Positions 22,265 to 34,500 of a stretch of DNA of 64,000 nt are shown piece by piece. Position 1 is the first letter of the stretch, and each line of letters opens with the position of its first letter. Under the pieces are notes generated by a model. It searched no databases. It saw only the letters and a program-made list of their open reading frames with translations, and was not told the origin of the DNA. This stretch comes from Stictocephala bisonia. Its lineage: Eukaryota; Arthropoda; Insecta; Hemiptera; Membracidae. Made by a program: the position numbers and the translations under genes. The stretch is taken from positions 1,178,001 through 1,242,000 of the forward strand of contig JAQJVL010000110.1 in NCBI GenBank assembly GCA_035578905.1. Direction: 5' to 3'.

Positions 22265-22440
22265 TTAGTACTGGTCTGACTTTTGGCTAACCGACAAGCC
22301 TGATACTCAGTTATCTTCCCTACACAACATCTGGACATTTCACTATCACCCAAAGTGGACACCCCAGACGTCTCTAGTAGTGTCCACTTCGATTGCAACC
22401 CTTGAGCGGCCGCCTTGTTGGTATTAAGAGGATTTATGTA
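22265..22440 (-). repeat. dispersed repeat, inverted copy of 42075-42235
   Basis: Read on the minus strand, the order CTCTTAATACC, CCGCTCAAGGGTTGC, GACACTACTAGAG, CAGATGTTGTGTAG and TTAGCCAAAAGTCAGACC matches 42075-42235. Confidence 0.75.
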
Positions 22441-22774
22441 TACAACATTTGAAAACCCATGTAATTTAACATATATGAGTCGTTTTAATAGGCCAAAATG
22501 ATAATCTACTGAGTTATTTTTACTGAAAATATTTTATAATACACGTTTTGTCACCGTCTAAATATACGCAACTCATTATTCAATAATAGAACAATAATTG
22601 AATTTGGGAAAGTATTTTTATTCCTTTAATTATTATTTTGACGAGGAGATTAATTCACACGCAATTTAACGTGTCAGTTGTCAGCTTGGCCTGCATATGT
22701 TTATCTCTTGTGGACAACAAATACGATTAAATATGTTATAACACAACAATACTTCCATACACGCATATTTTGGG

Positions 22775-23000
22775 CCTGTCGGTGGCCGAGCGGTCTAAAG
22801 CGTCAGGTCTTGGAGCTTGGATACAGCGCTGGTTCGAATCCGGCCTTCTAGACTATAAGATGTTCAGTAATGTTCACCTTTTACAGTACTGGTTTGCCTC
22901 CTTACTTTGTCTAAATAAGTTTCTCGCACAGATCAATAGTCTATAGAGAATGGGCAGAGTAAGGTTAAGAAGAAGATTGGCTTCTACTTAAAAAAAATTT
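22775..23000 (+). repeat. SINE with leucine/serine-tRNA-like head
   Basis: GGTGGCCGAGCGGTCTAA (22781) is a textbook A-box region of class II tRNAs, and GGTTCGAATCC (22831-22841) a perfect B box. The head ends near 22850. A body of about 140 bases follows (CTCCTTACTTTGTCTAAATAA, AGATCAATAGTC, GAAGATTGGCTTCT), then A- and T-runs. The body recurs without the head at 30475-30600 and 7785-7915. The intact boxes suggest a relatively young SINE. It is not a functional tRNA: there is no proper acceptor pairing. Confidence 0.75.
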
Positions 23001-25827
23001 TTTTTAATGTGTCTGAGCACAGAAACTAATTACTATGTATGTTTAAGGGAACGTAAGTATACAATTTGAGCTATCTAGTGCAACTATTTATTCTTAATTA
23101 ATATATGTTGATGTTGGATTTTATTTTAAAGAAAGAGACTTTCTTCTTCTTCTAAAATATCCATATGTAGATGAAAAAGTTTCCAATTGGATTGGATTAT
23201 GCCATTATTATTATTATTATTATTGAAAGGAATAGAAAGGATTAAATAAATGTAAATTTTTTGGTCTGACCAAAACTATAAATACTAAATATGATACAAT
23301 AAATATTGTTTTTCTTTTCAAATATACAGACATATATACCGTACTTCCGTATGATTTTATTCAAAAACTGTACAAGTAGTGAATGGATTCACTTGGAATT
23401 TTTGCACAACATTGAACTTTTATACAAGGGTGTATTTATAGTCTATATGTATAGTTTCTAAAATTGTTAACGGTAACAGGTAATTTCAAGTGTTTCCACC
23501 CTACCTACATTTCACAAATGGAAAAAATGTCAGTGCTGAAAAATGCTAGTGATCTGCATATTATATCCAAATCAAAGAATCTGAAATATAATGAATTTAG
23601 AATATTGCATTCTAGCCCCCTCTATCCAAATCATATCCTGTAAGTTTATTGCTGAGACCAGGTGATTGTTTATTTATGAAAACATCTGTTAATTTTAAAG
23701 TATTTTTAATTTTTATTTTCTCCCATATGCGTTAGTATAAAGTATTGTGATCGTCAAAAGTCTGTCATAAGTTGGTATAAAAATCTATCTTAGGGTCTCC
23801 TTAACTCAAAAAAGTGTTTTATTTTCGAAAACTATTTTTGTTGTCTGTCCGTATGTGTGTATGTGCACTTCGTTGAAGACTAAATGGATGGATACATTTT
23901 TATGAAATTTGGTATATAAATGTGTTTAGCCAATATTTCTAGAAAGTTTTTCACTTTTTTGAATTTTTATTCTTTTAAATTTTTTATCGGCAAAAAACAT
24001 AAAAAAATGAAATTTTCTCAAAAACAGCTCTAACTATTTTGATTGAAATTTCAGGAAAGATGTGAATTACAATTTAAAACACTTAATAAAATCCGCGTGT
24101 ATCTACATTAAATAGTTTTTTAGATATGGAAATAAAACATTTTTGAGAATCTAACTAGTAATTTTCGATTTTTTTTTTAGTAAGGGGGAAAGTTTGAGCC
24201 AATTCTTTGGAACCATTTATTTAAAGTTGACTTTACGATAAAATCGATTAAACAGTCAACCTAATTTTTCAAACAAATAAAGTCAACACATCCCTAATAG
24301 TTAATGTCAGACTTTCCACAGCAAAGTGGGACCAGGTATAGCAAATACATTAAATAAATTTGTCAAATAAGGAATTAAATAAAAACGTACAGGAGTAGAA
24401 TATATCTAACCGGTGAATCTTGCTCTTATTAAAAAGCATTTTAGTGTGTTTTCAAGTATGTAGCAGTTTGATCACACGTTTAATGACGCCGTACAGTAGT
24501 GTGCTGCAATATAAGTACAGTACCTAAATTGCGTTCTGATCAGTGAAGGCGCCTTTCCAACGGTCGTGACTAGCCTTAAGGAAGTGGGCGTTTTGGAGTA
24601 GATATTGCGTTTGTTAACACAGCAACTTGAATATACTAAAAAGTTAATTAATTAAATTTTATTGAAACACTAGATATTACCGACTAAGTTTTCAATCGCT
24701 AATTTCTGATTATGTAGATAATATACGATAAATCTATATATTATCTACATATAATTCATATGTAGATGTACGAGTGTAGTCATTGTTACTCATTATGGTC
24801 AATTGCCTCTTACATAGGACAGTTACGACGTATTAATGTCCTAATTTCCAGGACTACTAATGAACTAACAACTTATTATAGAATCCGAACCACATAGAAT
24901 TAGTCTGATTTTTGGCTATAAAACAAATGGTTCATTCTTTCCCTTGAATCGCATCCAAAGCCCAGGCTGGATTCCAAAGCAGATATTTCCTAGACTTCTC
25001 AAGTTTTGCCCAAACTAATGGCGTCCATTGCCGTGTTGATACTTTCAGGGTTCTGAACATAACCTTTATTTACATTTGATAAGAACGTCTATATGATACC
25101 ATGAAATAAAAAATAATGGATAGGTATTTTCTCCACTAAGTCTGTATAATGTATAGTAACCAATTTCGCCTATTTGCCTATTTATCCTAGTATACTGTTT
25201 ATTAAAAAATTGGAAATTTACTGTTTTGCAATCGCCATTTAAAATTGAATTTAATATCGACAATTTAAGAACTCTTCTGTTTTTCTGGTGTAGTGGTTTA
25301 TTTGAGAAAATATTTATTTTCAGTTGAGAAAATTTAAGTGTAGGGAATTAAATTCCAAAGTGATGTCCGATCACCACCACAAAGAAACTTTCAAGAACTC
25401 TTGAATGTCGTATTGGACAACTAACGAACTCACTTCAAAACTACCAAATGTATCAAGTGTACAGCTCCAAGAGACCACGGCATGTTTGCACAAATAACAC
25501 AAAATAAAACATAAAGCTCAGCTATTGAAATGTATGTTTCATTTTGATAAAATGTTATTAATAATAGAAAGTGATATATTATATTTCTAAGGAATTTAAC
25601 ACATGAATATGGTGATGTTATTTATTGGTTAAATTTCCAAATAAAAATTTATTTAACTCAATATATGTATTTTACTAACCAAGTTTTGTTCTTTTACTTT
25701 TTTATATTGATCTTAATTTTGATTTATACTTCATTAATTAGCTGACAACTTGAAATATATATCACTATAATTGTCATAAAAGTAATTTAATCTTCTTTCA
25801 TATTTTGTAATTGACTTGTTTTCCTAG
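23001..25827. other. AT-rich tract with transposon-like non-coding motifs
   Basis: I see no gene. An ATT trinucleotide run lies at about 23203-23224. At 23840-23930 the phrase GTCTGTCCGTATGTGTGTATG, followed by TTTTATGAAATTTGGTATA, is the type of sequence found in non-coding parts of many arthropod transposons, so an old element of unknown class probably underlies 23330-24200. The chance ORF at 25066-25263 is not supported. Confidence 0.4.
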
Positions 25828-26530
25828 AACAAAAGCGCCAAACTTCGGGAAATAGTTGTATGGCTAAAAAGTAAAGAGAAAATGAAAATTATTTTTTTTC
25901 GAAAAACGTTTCGTTTACCATATATCCGCCATTTTGTTTTTTCACAAAAGAATCTTTATCTCCGAGTTGGCTCAACTGATCTTTATGAAACTCGCTATTA
26001 ATATTAAAATAATGTGTACAATACCCTAAAATAATAATAGAGGCCTTTTTTAAGAAAAAAATCAACTTTATCCAATTTAAAATGTCAAAATGCCATTTTG
26101 AATTTTTTAACAGAAACTACGAGAAAACGGCAAAAATACAACTCAAACAAAAAATACTAAGAACATGATTTTTAGTTAATTGTATAACCTATCTATTAGT
26201 ATGAAAAAATTTAGAATCTGACAAAAATAACCGAGACACATGTCATTTATGTCGAGAGGCAGCAAAAAAGATATTTGTCTTAGAATTTTTGCTGCCTCTC
26301 AACATAAATTTCAATGTGTCTCGGTTGTTTTTTTCCGATTCTAACTTTTTTGATACTAATAGAATGGATTTTCATAAAGTTTGGTTGAGCCAACTTGGAT
26401 ATAAAAATTCGTTTGTGAAAAAACAAAATAGTGGATATCTGGAAAACGACGCGTTTTTAGGAAAAAATTAATTTTTATTTTCTCTTAATTTAAATCTACA
26501 TAACCATTTCATGAAGTTTGGAACTTTAGT
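25828..26530. repeat. long imperfect palindrome (fold-back element)
   Basis: The left arm (about 25828-26270) and the right arm (about 26281-26525) are inverted copies: AACCGAGACACATGTCATTTATG against CATAAATTTCAATGTGTCTCGGTT, and outward a CCAAACTTC...GAAATAG against its complement near 26505-26525. The right side is shorter because the left contains extra sequence. A 60-codon ORF in the right arm (26289-26471) is not supported. The right end runs into ACCCTGTATAT. Confidence 0.8.
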
Positions 26531-28992
26531 TTTGAGGTACCCTGTATATACAATTATACAATTATCCGTTTTATGCTTGGAGTCAGAATAAAATCTTAAA
26601 TGTAGGTCTATATGCATACCATTTAAAGATCTTAATTATTAGAAAATAATGCCTCAAATTAGATATAACAAGATTAATCGTAAACAAAATGGTGGCGCTC
26701 AAAAGTTTCAATACTTAACATGTGCAAGTTCAAGAATGGCTTAAGCATATCTGATAGGGCAACAAAACTTCACTCATTATTACTCTACACAAACATCTTC
26801 TTTAAGATACGAGGTATATTCAGTGTCCTGCTATTCTTCTATGGGAACAGTCCACGAGGGGTCAGTAGAAACACTTTTGATGTAAGCATAGGTTGATATG
26901 ATCATGTAAAATAGCTGATCAAGAAAAGAAGAATGCCGCAAATCACACTTCAAAAGCTTTATTCGTTACAAAATGGTGGCAGTTTAAACTGATGTGTATT
27001 TCAACCATGCACACATATGTGTAACTTCTTGCACACACAATACAAGAAGATAAGTTTTAAGTATATTTAAGCTATAGTAGTTTTACAACTTTGTAATAGT
27101 TTATTCATTTACTAATGTGTGGTTTCAGATTAGATTGATGGGCCAATCTTTGATGCACTTCTGACTCCATCGTCTTGGAAACATTATCCAAGTTGACGTC
27201 GACTTTTCCAAAGACAGTCTTTAGGCAGAGTATAATGAACTACGTTGCATCTTTGATTGAACATAATTTGCGCATCAAATGTTTTTAACTATAACTTAAT
27301 TAGGCTACTTTACATACAATTGTAGATTACTATTATTGTTTCTTTTCATGCACTGATATTCTCACTGATATCATCAGGTATGGATTAGCATATTATCTTA
27401 ATTGTTAAATATTATTTTTATTATGGTTAATATTATTATCACTATTTATTGTTGTTTGTTACAGTACACAGGCACTATATTATTAACATCAGTACTTGTT
27501 TGTTGTTCATTATAAATTTTATTTAAATCGTTTAACTTATGTTAACTTATTAATGTTATTATATTGTCTTCATTTTTCATTGTTATGTTTACTCTTTCTA
27601 AGCAGTAGAGTGATATTTCTGTCATATTTATTCTTGTCGTTATTTTTATACTAACTTTCATTATTAACTGACATTTGCTTCATTTAAAATATTTTTAATT
27701 AAAACTTAAATAGGCTACTTTACATACAATTGTAGATTACAATTGTTATTTCTTTTCATGCACTGATATTCACATATTTTTAGGCTTGACATCCACAACT
27801 GTAATTTTTTACTTGTTTGTAAATTATGTTAATATTGTTAATCTACTTTGTTCAAATCTTGTTTTTAAATAAGTAGAAAATGTAAATGTTGATAAATAAG
27901 TAAATAGAAACGCTTTTTTTAGGTTCTGAGGACTTTTTCCAATCCATCTTAGGCTCAAAGTTAACTCTGCAAGTTGTAACAGTTTACAAAGAGGAGACAA
28001 AGATGACTGATTCGATAACTAATTGCTAAATAACAAAGTAAACTTACTTTTCTTCTTCAGAGAGTTGGGTTGGTTCTGAACTTTTTTAATTTTTGTCGGA
28101 AACGTCTCACTATAGTTGAAAACCAAGATTGTCTTCTTGGAACTGGTTGTTGTACTAGTTTTTCTGTCTTCTATTTACCAATAGAACTATGTTCTTACGT
28201 GAAAACTCATTCTTCCAATACGCTTTGATAAGTAATATTTACTATTTAATGTTATAGATTTAAAGCAACTTTTGTTCATTTAGGTTATTTACATTCTTTT
28301 TTTCTTGGTGACAAAACGGGGATATCATTTTACATTTATTTCGTGTCATATTAGGCTATATTAAATCCTCAAAAAAAATTGTCAGAAAAAGGGATCATCA
28401 GACCACAACTGATTCGTAAAGGAACAGTAAGACTCGTCATCATATATAATTCTGTCTTCTGGTGGGTTTTCATCAAATATATTACCATGTTCCTCCATCC
28501 TGCGCCACCTATTTTGTGTCACAGTAACCTTTGCCATTCTTTATATCATCCATCAAGTGGAATCTTCTTCTTCCTCTCTCTTTTCTTCCCTTCACCATTA
28601 TTTCAATAATAACTGACCTCAATAAACACAGTTTTCTCATTTTAATGCCTTAGACAATTTCTTTCTCGCTTTCTTATGTCTTAAAATTATTTTATCCTCC
28701 TCTCCTACTCTTCCCTCGCGAATGGATTATGGAAAAATATCTATGAAATTAAAGATAGGAAAAGCTATGAAACTCGTTATTACTATAATGAGTTCAGCCA
28801 ATGTGCAAACATGTCCGAGATTTAATAGCCAATTAGCTGAAAGCCCTCCTGGAGGCTGGGAGTTACTGTGTATTACTCCGAGTTTGATATAAAAAAGTTC
28901 TGTGCCTATTAAATAAAAAAAATATAAAAGTAGAGTTGGTTTTAATAACTGCAATAAGTATAAAATACAAACCGATATCCGGTCTTGTTCTG
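26531..28992. other. AT-rich tract with one 80-base direct repeat
   Basis: A stretch at about 27292-27372 recurs at about 27705-27780 (AGGCTACTTTACATACAATT..., TTTCTTTTCATGCACTGATA). I see no gene. An 89-codon minus-strand ORF at 28727-28996 encodes a hydrophobic peptide with membrane-like stretches but no family signature. It starts inside the neighbouring minisatellite, so I do not call it. Confidence 0.45.
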
Positions 28993-29475
28993 CCATAAAG
29001 TATAAACCTGTCTTATCCTGTCACTAAACATTAGCATGTCTTGTACTGTCATAAAGTATAAACCTGTCTTATCCTGTCACTAAACATTAACATGTCTTGT
29101 ACTGTCATAAAGTATAAACGTGTGTTGTCATAAAGTATAAAGATGTCTTTATTCTGTCATAAACTATAAACATATCTCGACCTGTTTTAAAGTATAGCCT
29201 GTCTTTTCATGTCATAAAGTATAAACCTTTCTTGTCCTATCATAAAGTATAAAGCTGTTCACAAAGTATAAACCTGTCTTGTCGTATCACAAAATATAAA
29301 CATGTCTTATCCTATTACAAAGTATAAACCAGGCTTGTCCTATCACTAAGTATAAACCTGTCTTGTCCTATCAAAAAGTATAAACCTGTCTTATCATATC
29401 ACAAAGTATAAACCAGTTTTGTCCTGACACAAAATATAAAAATGTCTTGTCCTTTTATATACTATAAGTATGTCT
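28993..29475 (+). repeat. minisatellite, about 28-base unit
   Basis: Around 16-17 imperfect units of the type CATAAAGTATAAACCTGTCT then TGTCCTAT are arranged head to tail. The first two units are longer and alternate with a CACTAAACATTAACATGTCT variant. There is no coding potential. Confidence 0.92.
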
Positions 29476-30470
29476 AGTACAATTCGGTTGTATGAAAATT
29501 AGGCTATTTATTTATAATTAAGATAAAGATAATCAAATCATGGGTTGAAAATGAGTATGACATATGAGTAAATATTACACGTAATACGTTAAAAAAATAG
29601 TTTTAAAAATTGTAATTTACTAGCGGTCGGACCCATGGTTCGGTAAGGAGGTTTGTTGAAACTATAAACGTGTGTCCTATATTAGCATAGCTTAGTGTTT
29701 ATCTATGTTCTGGAACAAAGCTGTTATTTTTCTTTACATTTTTCAAAAATAACCTCTTATGTCAAGCTGCAACGGCCTAAGCTCTCTTATACTTATGATG
29801 AATGACCACAAAAGTTCTGATTGACCTTTAACAGATATTTCTTATCTAACTTCATTTAACTCTATAGGATAAAATATTATTTTAGTCCACATAAGAACGT
29901 ATAAAGATTATTTTAAAAGGTTTATGGTCAAAAGCCTTATAGTTTTTGAGAGTCTGACAAAATTATTTAGTTCTTTAATTTACAGATATATAGGTATCAC
30001 TTTCGAAATTTACTTTACTACAATTGAGATCAACTTAATTTAAACATTACGTTAGACTCCAACTTCGTATCGGTCGGTTACAAACTTATTTCATTCAAAT
30101 AATACTGGACGTGCCTTGATCTAGAGGTCAATTTTCTTCCAAGTAGATTTATCCTGACATCAAAAACGGAATCTTACAGTACCCACTGAAGAAGAGATCT
30201 TACTCATGTTGTCGAACAATGCCCAGTTAATGGTAAAAGTCTTGGGTTTAATCTCTTTTTAATAGTTTGCTTTAATTATTGTAATGCTTAATTATTTTGA
30301 CCTTCAGTGCGAGTATAAACGCACGTGTTTTGTCAAACCGAAACAATTGTAATGATTCCCACTCACGCTAAAAGAATCACACGCCAATTAGTAAATATTA
30401 TAAACAAAATATTTTCAACATCTCTAATAAAAAACAGATTCGAATACTGGCATTGACGAGAAGTTTTAAT
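29476..30470. other. AT-rich tract without features
   Basis: Nothing supported is seen. Confidence 0.4.
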
Positions 30471-30474
30471 CAAT

Positions 30475-30600
30475 TATATTCACCTTTTACTTTACGAGTT
30501 CTTACCTTACTTTATCTCAATACTATTCCGGCATAGATCAATCTAGGGGGAATAAGCAGAGTAAGATCAAAAGGAACATCTGCTTCTCCTTAAAAAAAAA
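30475..30600 (+). repeat. SINE 3' body, copy 2
   Basis: CTTACCTTACTTTATCTCAA, then GGCATAGATCAATCTAGGGG and ATCTGCTTCTCCTT with an A-run, matches the body of the SINE at 22775-23000. The tRNA-like head is missing. Confidence 0.6.
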
Positions 30601-30811
30601 AATAATTTATTCTTCGTTTCTTTGATAAAACTTACTAGTTTTACTTGAAATACTGCTTACTGCTAGAAATAAGTATAGAACGATACATGTATAGTCATGT
30701 ATATTCTATGACTAGAATATATATGATAATCTTATGACGAACACCTATCAGCAAGAATCAACAACTTTCAAATATTTACCAAATATATGGATTATTTTTA
30801 GAAAATACTGA

Positions 30812-31174
30812 TTGAACGCCAACATTAGTTGGATATATAGGGGTAAGATAACAGAAGATGAACTCTCTATTTTCATATTGAATGAATGTTTGTTTGCTCA
30901 ATGGATGGTTATGGAGCAAACTACTAATGATGTTCGAGGTTGTTTGTGGGCTCTGAAGACGAAATTGAATATAGGATCCGAAACGTTAGCGGTTAGTAAG
31001 TCAATGCCCGGATTGAGTTTCCGGATACAACTAAAATTTGCTAACACAACTAATCAGAATCAGACGTACTCCAGAGTGTTCGGATTCTACATAAACGGAT
31101 TGAAATTGCACTCTCTGAGGATAATTTGTACTCGGTTAGTAACAAGAATCTCTAAAGATTTCCTCATTTACTAA
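30812..31174 (+). CDS. unrecognised 120-codon open frame (TTG start), doubtful
   Basis: The longest open frame in its neighbourhood runs to TAA at 31172-31174. It has no ATG at its start; the first ATG codons within it are at about 30905. It shows no signal peptide, membrane segment or motif that I recognise. Base composition is somewhat less AT-rich than the flanks. It lies just left of copy A of the segmental duplication, and I do not see it at the matching place before copy B (about 52.9-53.1 kb). It may be an exon or shard of an old transposon gene, or chance. Confidence 0.2.
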   Translation: MNANISWIYRGKITEDELSIFILNECLFAQWMVMEQTTNDVRGCLWALKTKLNIGSETLAVSKSMPGLSFRIQLKFANTTNQNQTYSRVFGFYINGLKLHSLRIICTRLVTRISKDFLIY

Positions 31175-32077
31175 ATCATATTTCAATTAATTTAAGCATA
31201 TTAGTCGGTGTCCGATTATTATATAATACATATCAACAGTACTTATAATAATATATTTTTAAGCCTTCAGACGTGTTAAAGTTCATTGTGATCGATAGGA
31301 TATGTTACAATATATTGTAACAAAATATTTGTATATTGCAATTTCTGAAACTTCAGAAATTTTCAGAGCAAGAATCATAACTGGAATGAGAGTTTTACTA
31401 GAATTGTTCATGTACAAACTAAGGCACTTGATTTTTCCTGTTTTGGCAGGGTACCCTTAAAGTTGTTTACTACAAAGTATAAATCTTTTACTGCACAAGG
31501 TAATCCGTTACAAGACAACCTCACGCCGTTATTTGTGTCTGTGTATGCAACCGGGAGTAAAGGCCTGATTTAATAGATGTTGTAAATAACTTCTATTGTA
31601 CTTCAGATTGGGTTTATTACGAGTATCTGACTTAGCTTACTCCATTTAACATGTTCTATAAACTGCCTTTTGACGTTCTTTCCACCCACATCTCCTTTTA
31701 TTACGTACTTGAATTCTTAGTTGATGAATAGTCAAATGCGTTTGATAGCCAAGATATACATAAAGAGGCATTCATTTTGTTCCGATAATATTTACCTTTA
31801 TACTCAATATAGGTTGGAAATGTAATATTATATTAATAATAAAATCATATCAAACATTAATATAAACGTAATTAAAAGAATTTAAATGAACGATTCAACT
31901 GATTATTCAAAATTATAAATACACATCTGTAAGTATAGACAATAGCAATGAGGTAATTGGGCAAATAGTTTATATAAATATTGTAAATTAGACCTTGAAG
32001 TGGTCGTTACCGGAAGCTTTAGTTTTTAGTTTGTAGACAAAACTATTTTCATGTTTATATATTATATCATAATGTTA

Positions 32078-32412
32078 GATCTTTTCTGTTAATTCACTAC
32101 CACTACTTTTTTTGTTTACGTTAATTCATTACCACTTGATAAATACTGTATTGCTCTAAAAACTATCCTCCAATCACTTTTACGCCCACTGTGGTATCCG
32201 CTAGGAATCTGATTTTTTATCAAGGTTTTTTTATCCGCTAGGAATCCGATATCACTGGCCTTATCTTATCGCTTTCCAAGAACACGGAGAGTGCTTTCGA
32301 CGAAAAGTCAATTTACCAGTTTGTGATCAACTTGATAGACTGTGTCACCTAACCTAACCATAAAGTAGTGGTAGTGAAGTAACGGAAAAAGTAATGGTAG
32401 TGAATTAACGGA
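32078..32412. mobile_element. MITE, CACTACCACTA family, copy 1
   Basis: The ends are GATCTTTTCTGTTAATTCAC and the complement of a GTAGTGAATTAACGGAAA stretch. The inner TIR continues CTACCACTACTTTTTT. The interior holds TCCGCTAGGAATC and CTTTCCAAGAACACGGAGAG, shared (some inverted) with copies at 47825-48170, 52617-52829 and 61374-61595. There is no coding capacity. Confidence 0.8.
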
Positions 32413-33961
32413 AATATACAACAGATTATATATTGTATTATGTTTACGTTAAATTGCAGCTTAGGGTGCTGTTTTCAAGTCACAAACTTTAATAGTTCTG
32501 TTGCTTTCTCTCCTAAGCTTTTCAACTCGGTATTAATTTTTTGTTTAGTATTTTCATAGTAAAGTGTAAAGGATTTTTTTCCAGGGGACTTGGTTGCTAC
32601 TATTTTTTTGCGTTATTTAGTTTCTTTCGACTAAAGAAGTGCTCCAATCAGTAAACTATATAATAACTGACATTTTAACTCACTTTATAAGGCAGAGTAT
32701 CATAAACCCCTTGTCCACAATAACTCCCAGTCGTACATTACAATTTGTCCTTCTTACATTGGCCATTATATTACAGTGCTCTGTTTACACCAGAGCCGGC
32801 TGGACAAATGATGTGTACAGTGTAGGTGTTGGTGATCCCCGAGACACCAAATAAACAACTTAAGCTTCTTTAGGAGTTAATATATATTATAAAAGTGACA
32901 GAGCTAAGTCACTAATTAAAGTCGTATCGTCCAACATTTCCAGTGAAACTAGTGATCGTCATACAATTTTCCGTAATTACTTTTCATATCTTATACAGAC
33001 AAATTAGGCTAGTTAAATTTAAATTGTCTCGTCCAATTTTGATATAATAGTTGTAAAAATAGTGTGTTTATGTTATTTTTATCGTGTAATGCTATTTTTC
33101 AATAAAAATGTTGATACATCATTTTAACTAATTTATTTTTCAGTTTAGATTGTGTTTTATTATTTATAAAATAAGTTTAACCAATTAAAGGTATATAACT
33201 TGGAGTTTATAACTGACACACAATTCTTAAAGTATGTATTTTAAAACAAAATGCGAGATTTTCTGAAATTAAATGTTGGAATTTAGTAGATCAAAAGATG
33301 TATTTAATGTATGGCTTCACCTATCGATAACCTCATTTTTCACTTCCATCTACCCATAAAATTTTAGTGACGTTCATAATTTTTAATTCTGAAATGTATA
33401 GTATTCATAATACTTTATAAAAATCTTCATCCGAATATGAATTACGTTTTTCAACAAGATATTTAAGGAAATGTGAGGGGTATTCCAAATAAATAAATTT
33501 TAAATATTTTTATTACGTTATGACTTTCAACATTATCCTCCAAGTCATAACGTCAGAATTGTCATTTACTTTTTAATCAGATGTATTAATTTATTACTTA
33601 AATTATTAGTTTCCTTAAAAACATAAATTTGAGAAATCTTAATTTCATACTGTCAACACAATTAATTAAAATTATTGTTTATTTCCTCTGAATGCTGAAG
33701 AACATTGGAATAGGTTAGGTGAGCATGGACCGACGTATTTTATTATTTATTTATTTATTTTTAATATTATTGTTCCACAGAAAATTAAATGCATAAACAA
33801 TTTTGCTCGTAAATTCTGATGGCTGGAATGTCAGGATATGCGCCTACTAATGAATTAATAGACATACAAAACAATTTATTGTAGACAAAAATCCAAACAG
33901 ACAATTCTAATTAAATGGAGTTGCAAAAGAGGAAGAAAACAATGGTGCAATTTACAATACA
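32413..33961. other. AT-rich tract in copy A
   Basis: This contains the conserved duplication block 32695-32850 (GTCCTTCTTACATTGGCCAT, CACCAGAGCCGGCTGGACAA). The 71-codon ORF over it is not preserved as a reading frame in copy B, so I do not call it. The rest shows nothing. Confidence 0.5.
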
Positions 33962-34500
33962 AGGTAGGTGACCCAAATAAGGCCAACAGCTGTTGTTTCT
34001 AAAAGTACTAACTCTGGACAGATGAGCGCAGCACCAGTCAATGGGCTGTATTTGAGGATAAAGTTGTAGTAGTTTCAAGTTTCTACGCCAAATGCGCCAC
34101 CGTCAGTCACACGTTGCATCAGATCAAGATTGAAGGTTATAACTTCAGGTAAGTTTTAATTTTCGAACTAACGTAAATTTGTCCATCAAAACTGCTAAGT
34201 CGTATAGGTACATTTTCGAGTTTAGCTTTAACTGTATTATGAGATCATTGCATGAGTCTTTGAAACACATGAAGTATGTAGTGGTTATTGTAACAGATTC
34301 AATTGGTAAACAAGGGTGCCTGGCCTTATTAGGGCCAGTCCTGGCCTTATTAGGGAAATGGCTTAATACAGATTTTATTCTTATAATTGACCTTTAAACG
34401 TTGTGATTATGTAGAACTATCTCACTATTTATAAATGACAGCTTATTACTATGTTGAATTGCACTGAACTAACGATTTTTGTTCGTATGTTTTAGACAAG

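Noticed and set aside
22775..22855. tRNA-Leu gene
   Set aside because: A and B boxes are good, but the acceptor stem and anticodon arm do not pair properly and a SINE body follows. The tRNA-Arg-like (17697) and tRNA-Val-like (403) heads were rejected as genes for the same reason.
25066..25263. 65-codon minus-strand ORF
   Set aside because: Composition matches the AT-rich background; there is no motif.
28727..28996. 89-codon hydrophobic ORF resembling membrane segments
   Set aside because: It begins inside the minisatellite and consists of T-rich codons expected to give hydrophobic residues by chance. No family signature was found.
28993..29475. CRISPR-like look of regularly spaced repeats
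   Set aside because: The variable parts are themselves related and the repeat is imperfect. No cas genes are present, and the surroundings are eukaryotic transposons. It is a minisatellite.
32639..32854. 71-codon ORF over duplication block 2
   Set aside because: The DNA block is conserved in copy B (54225-54385) but the frame is not, so the DNA similarity does not reflect protein selection.
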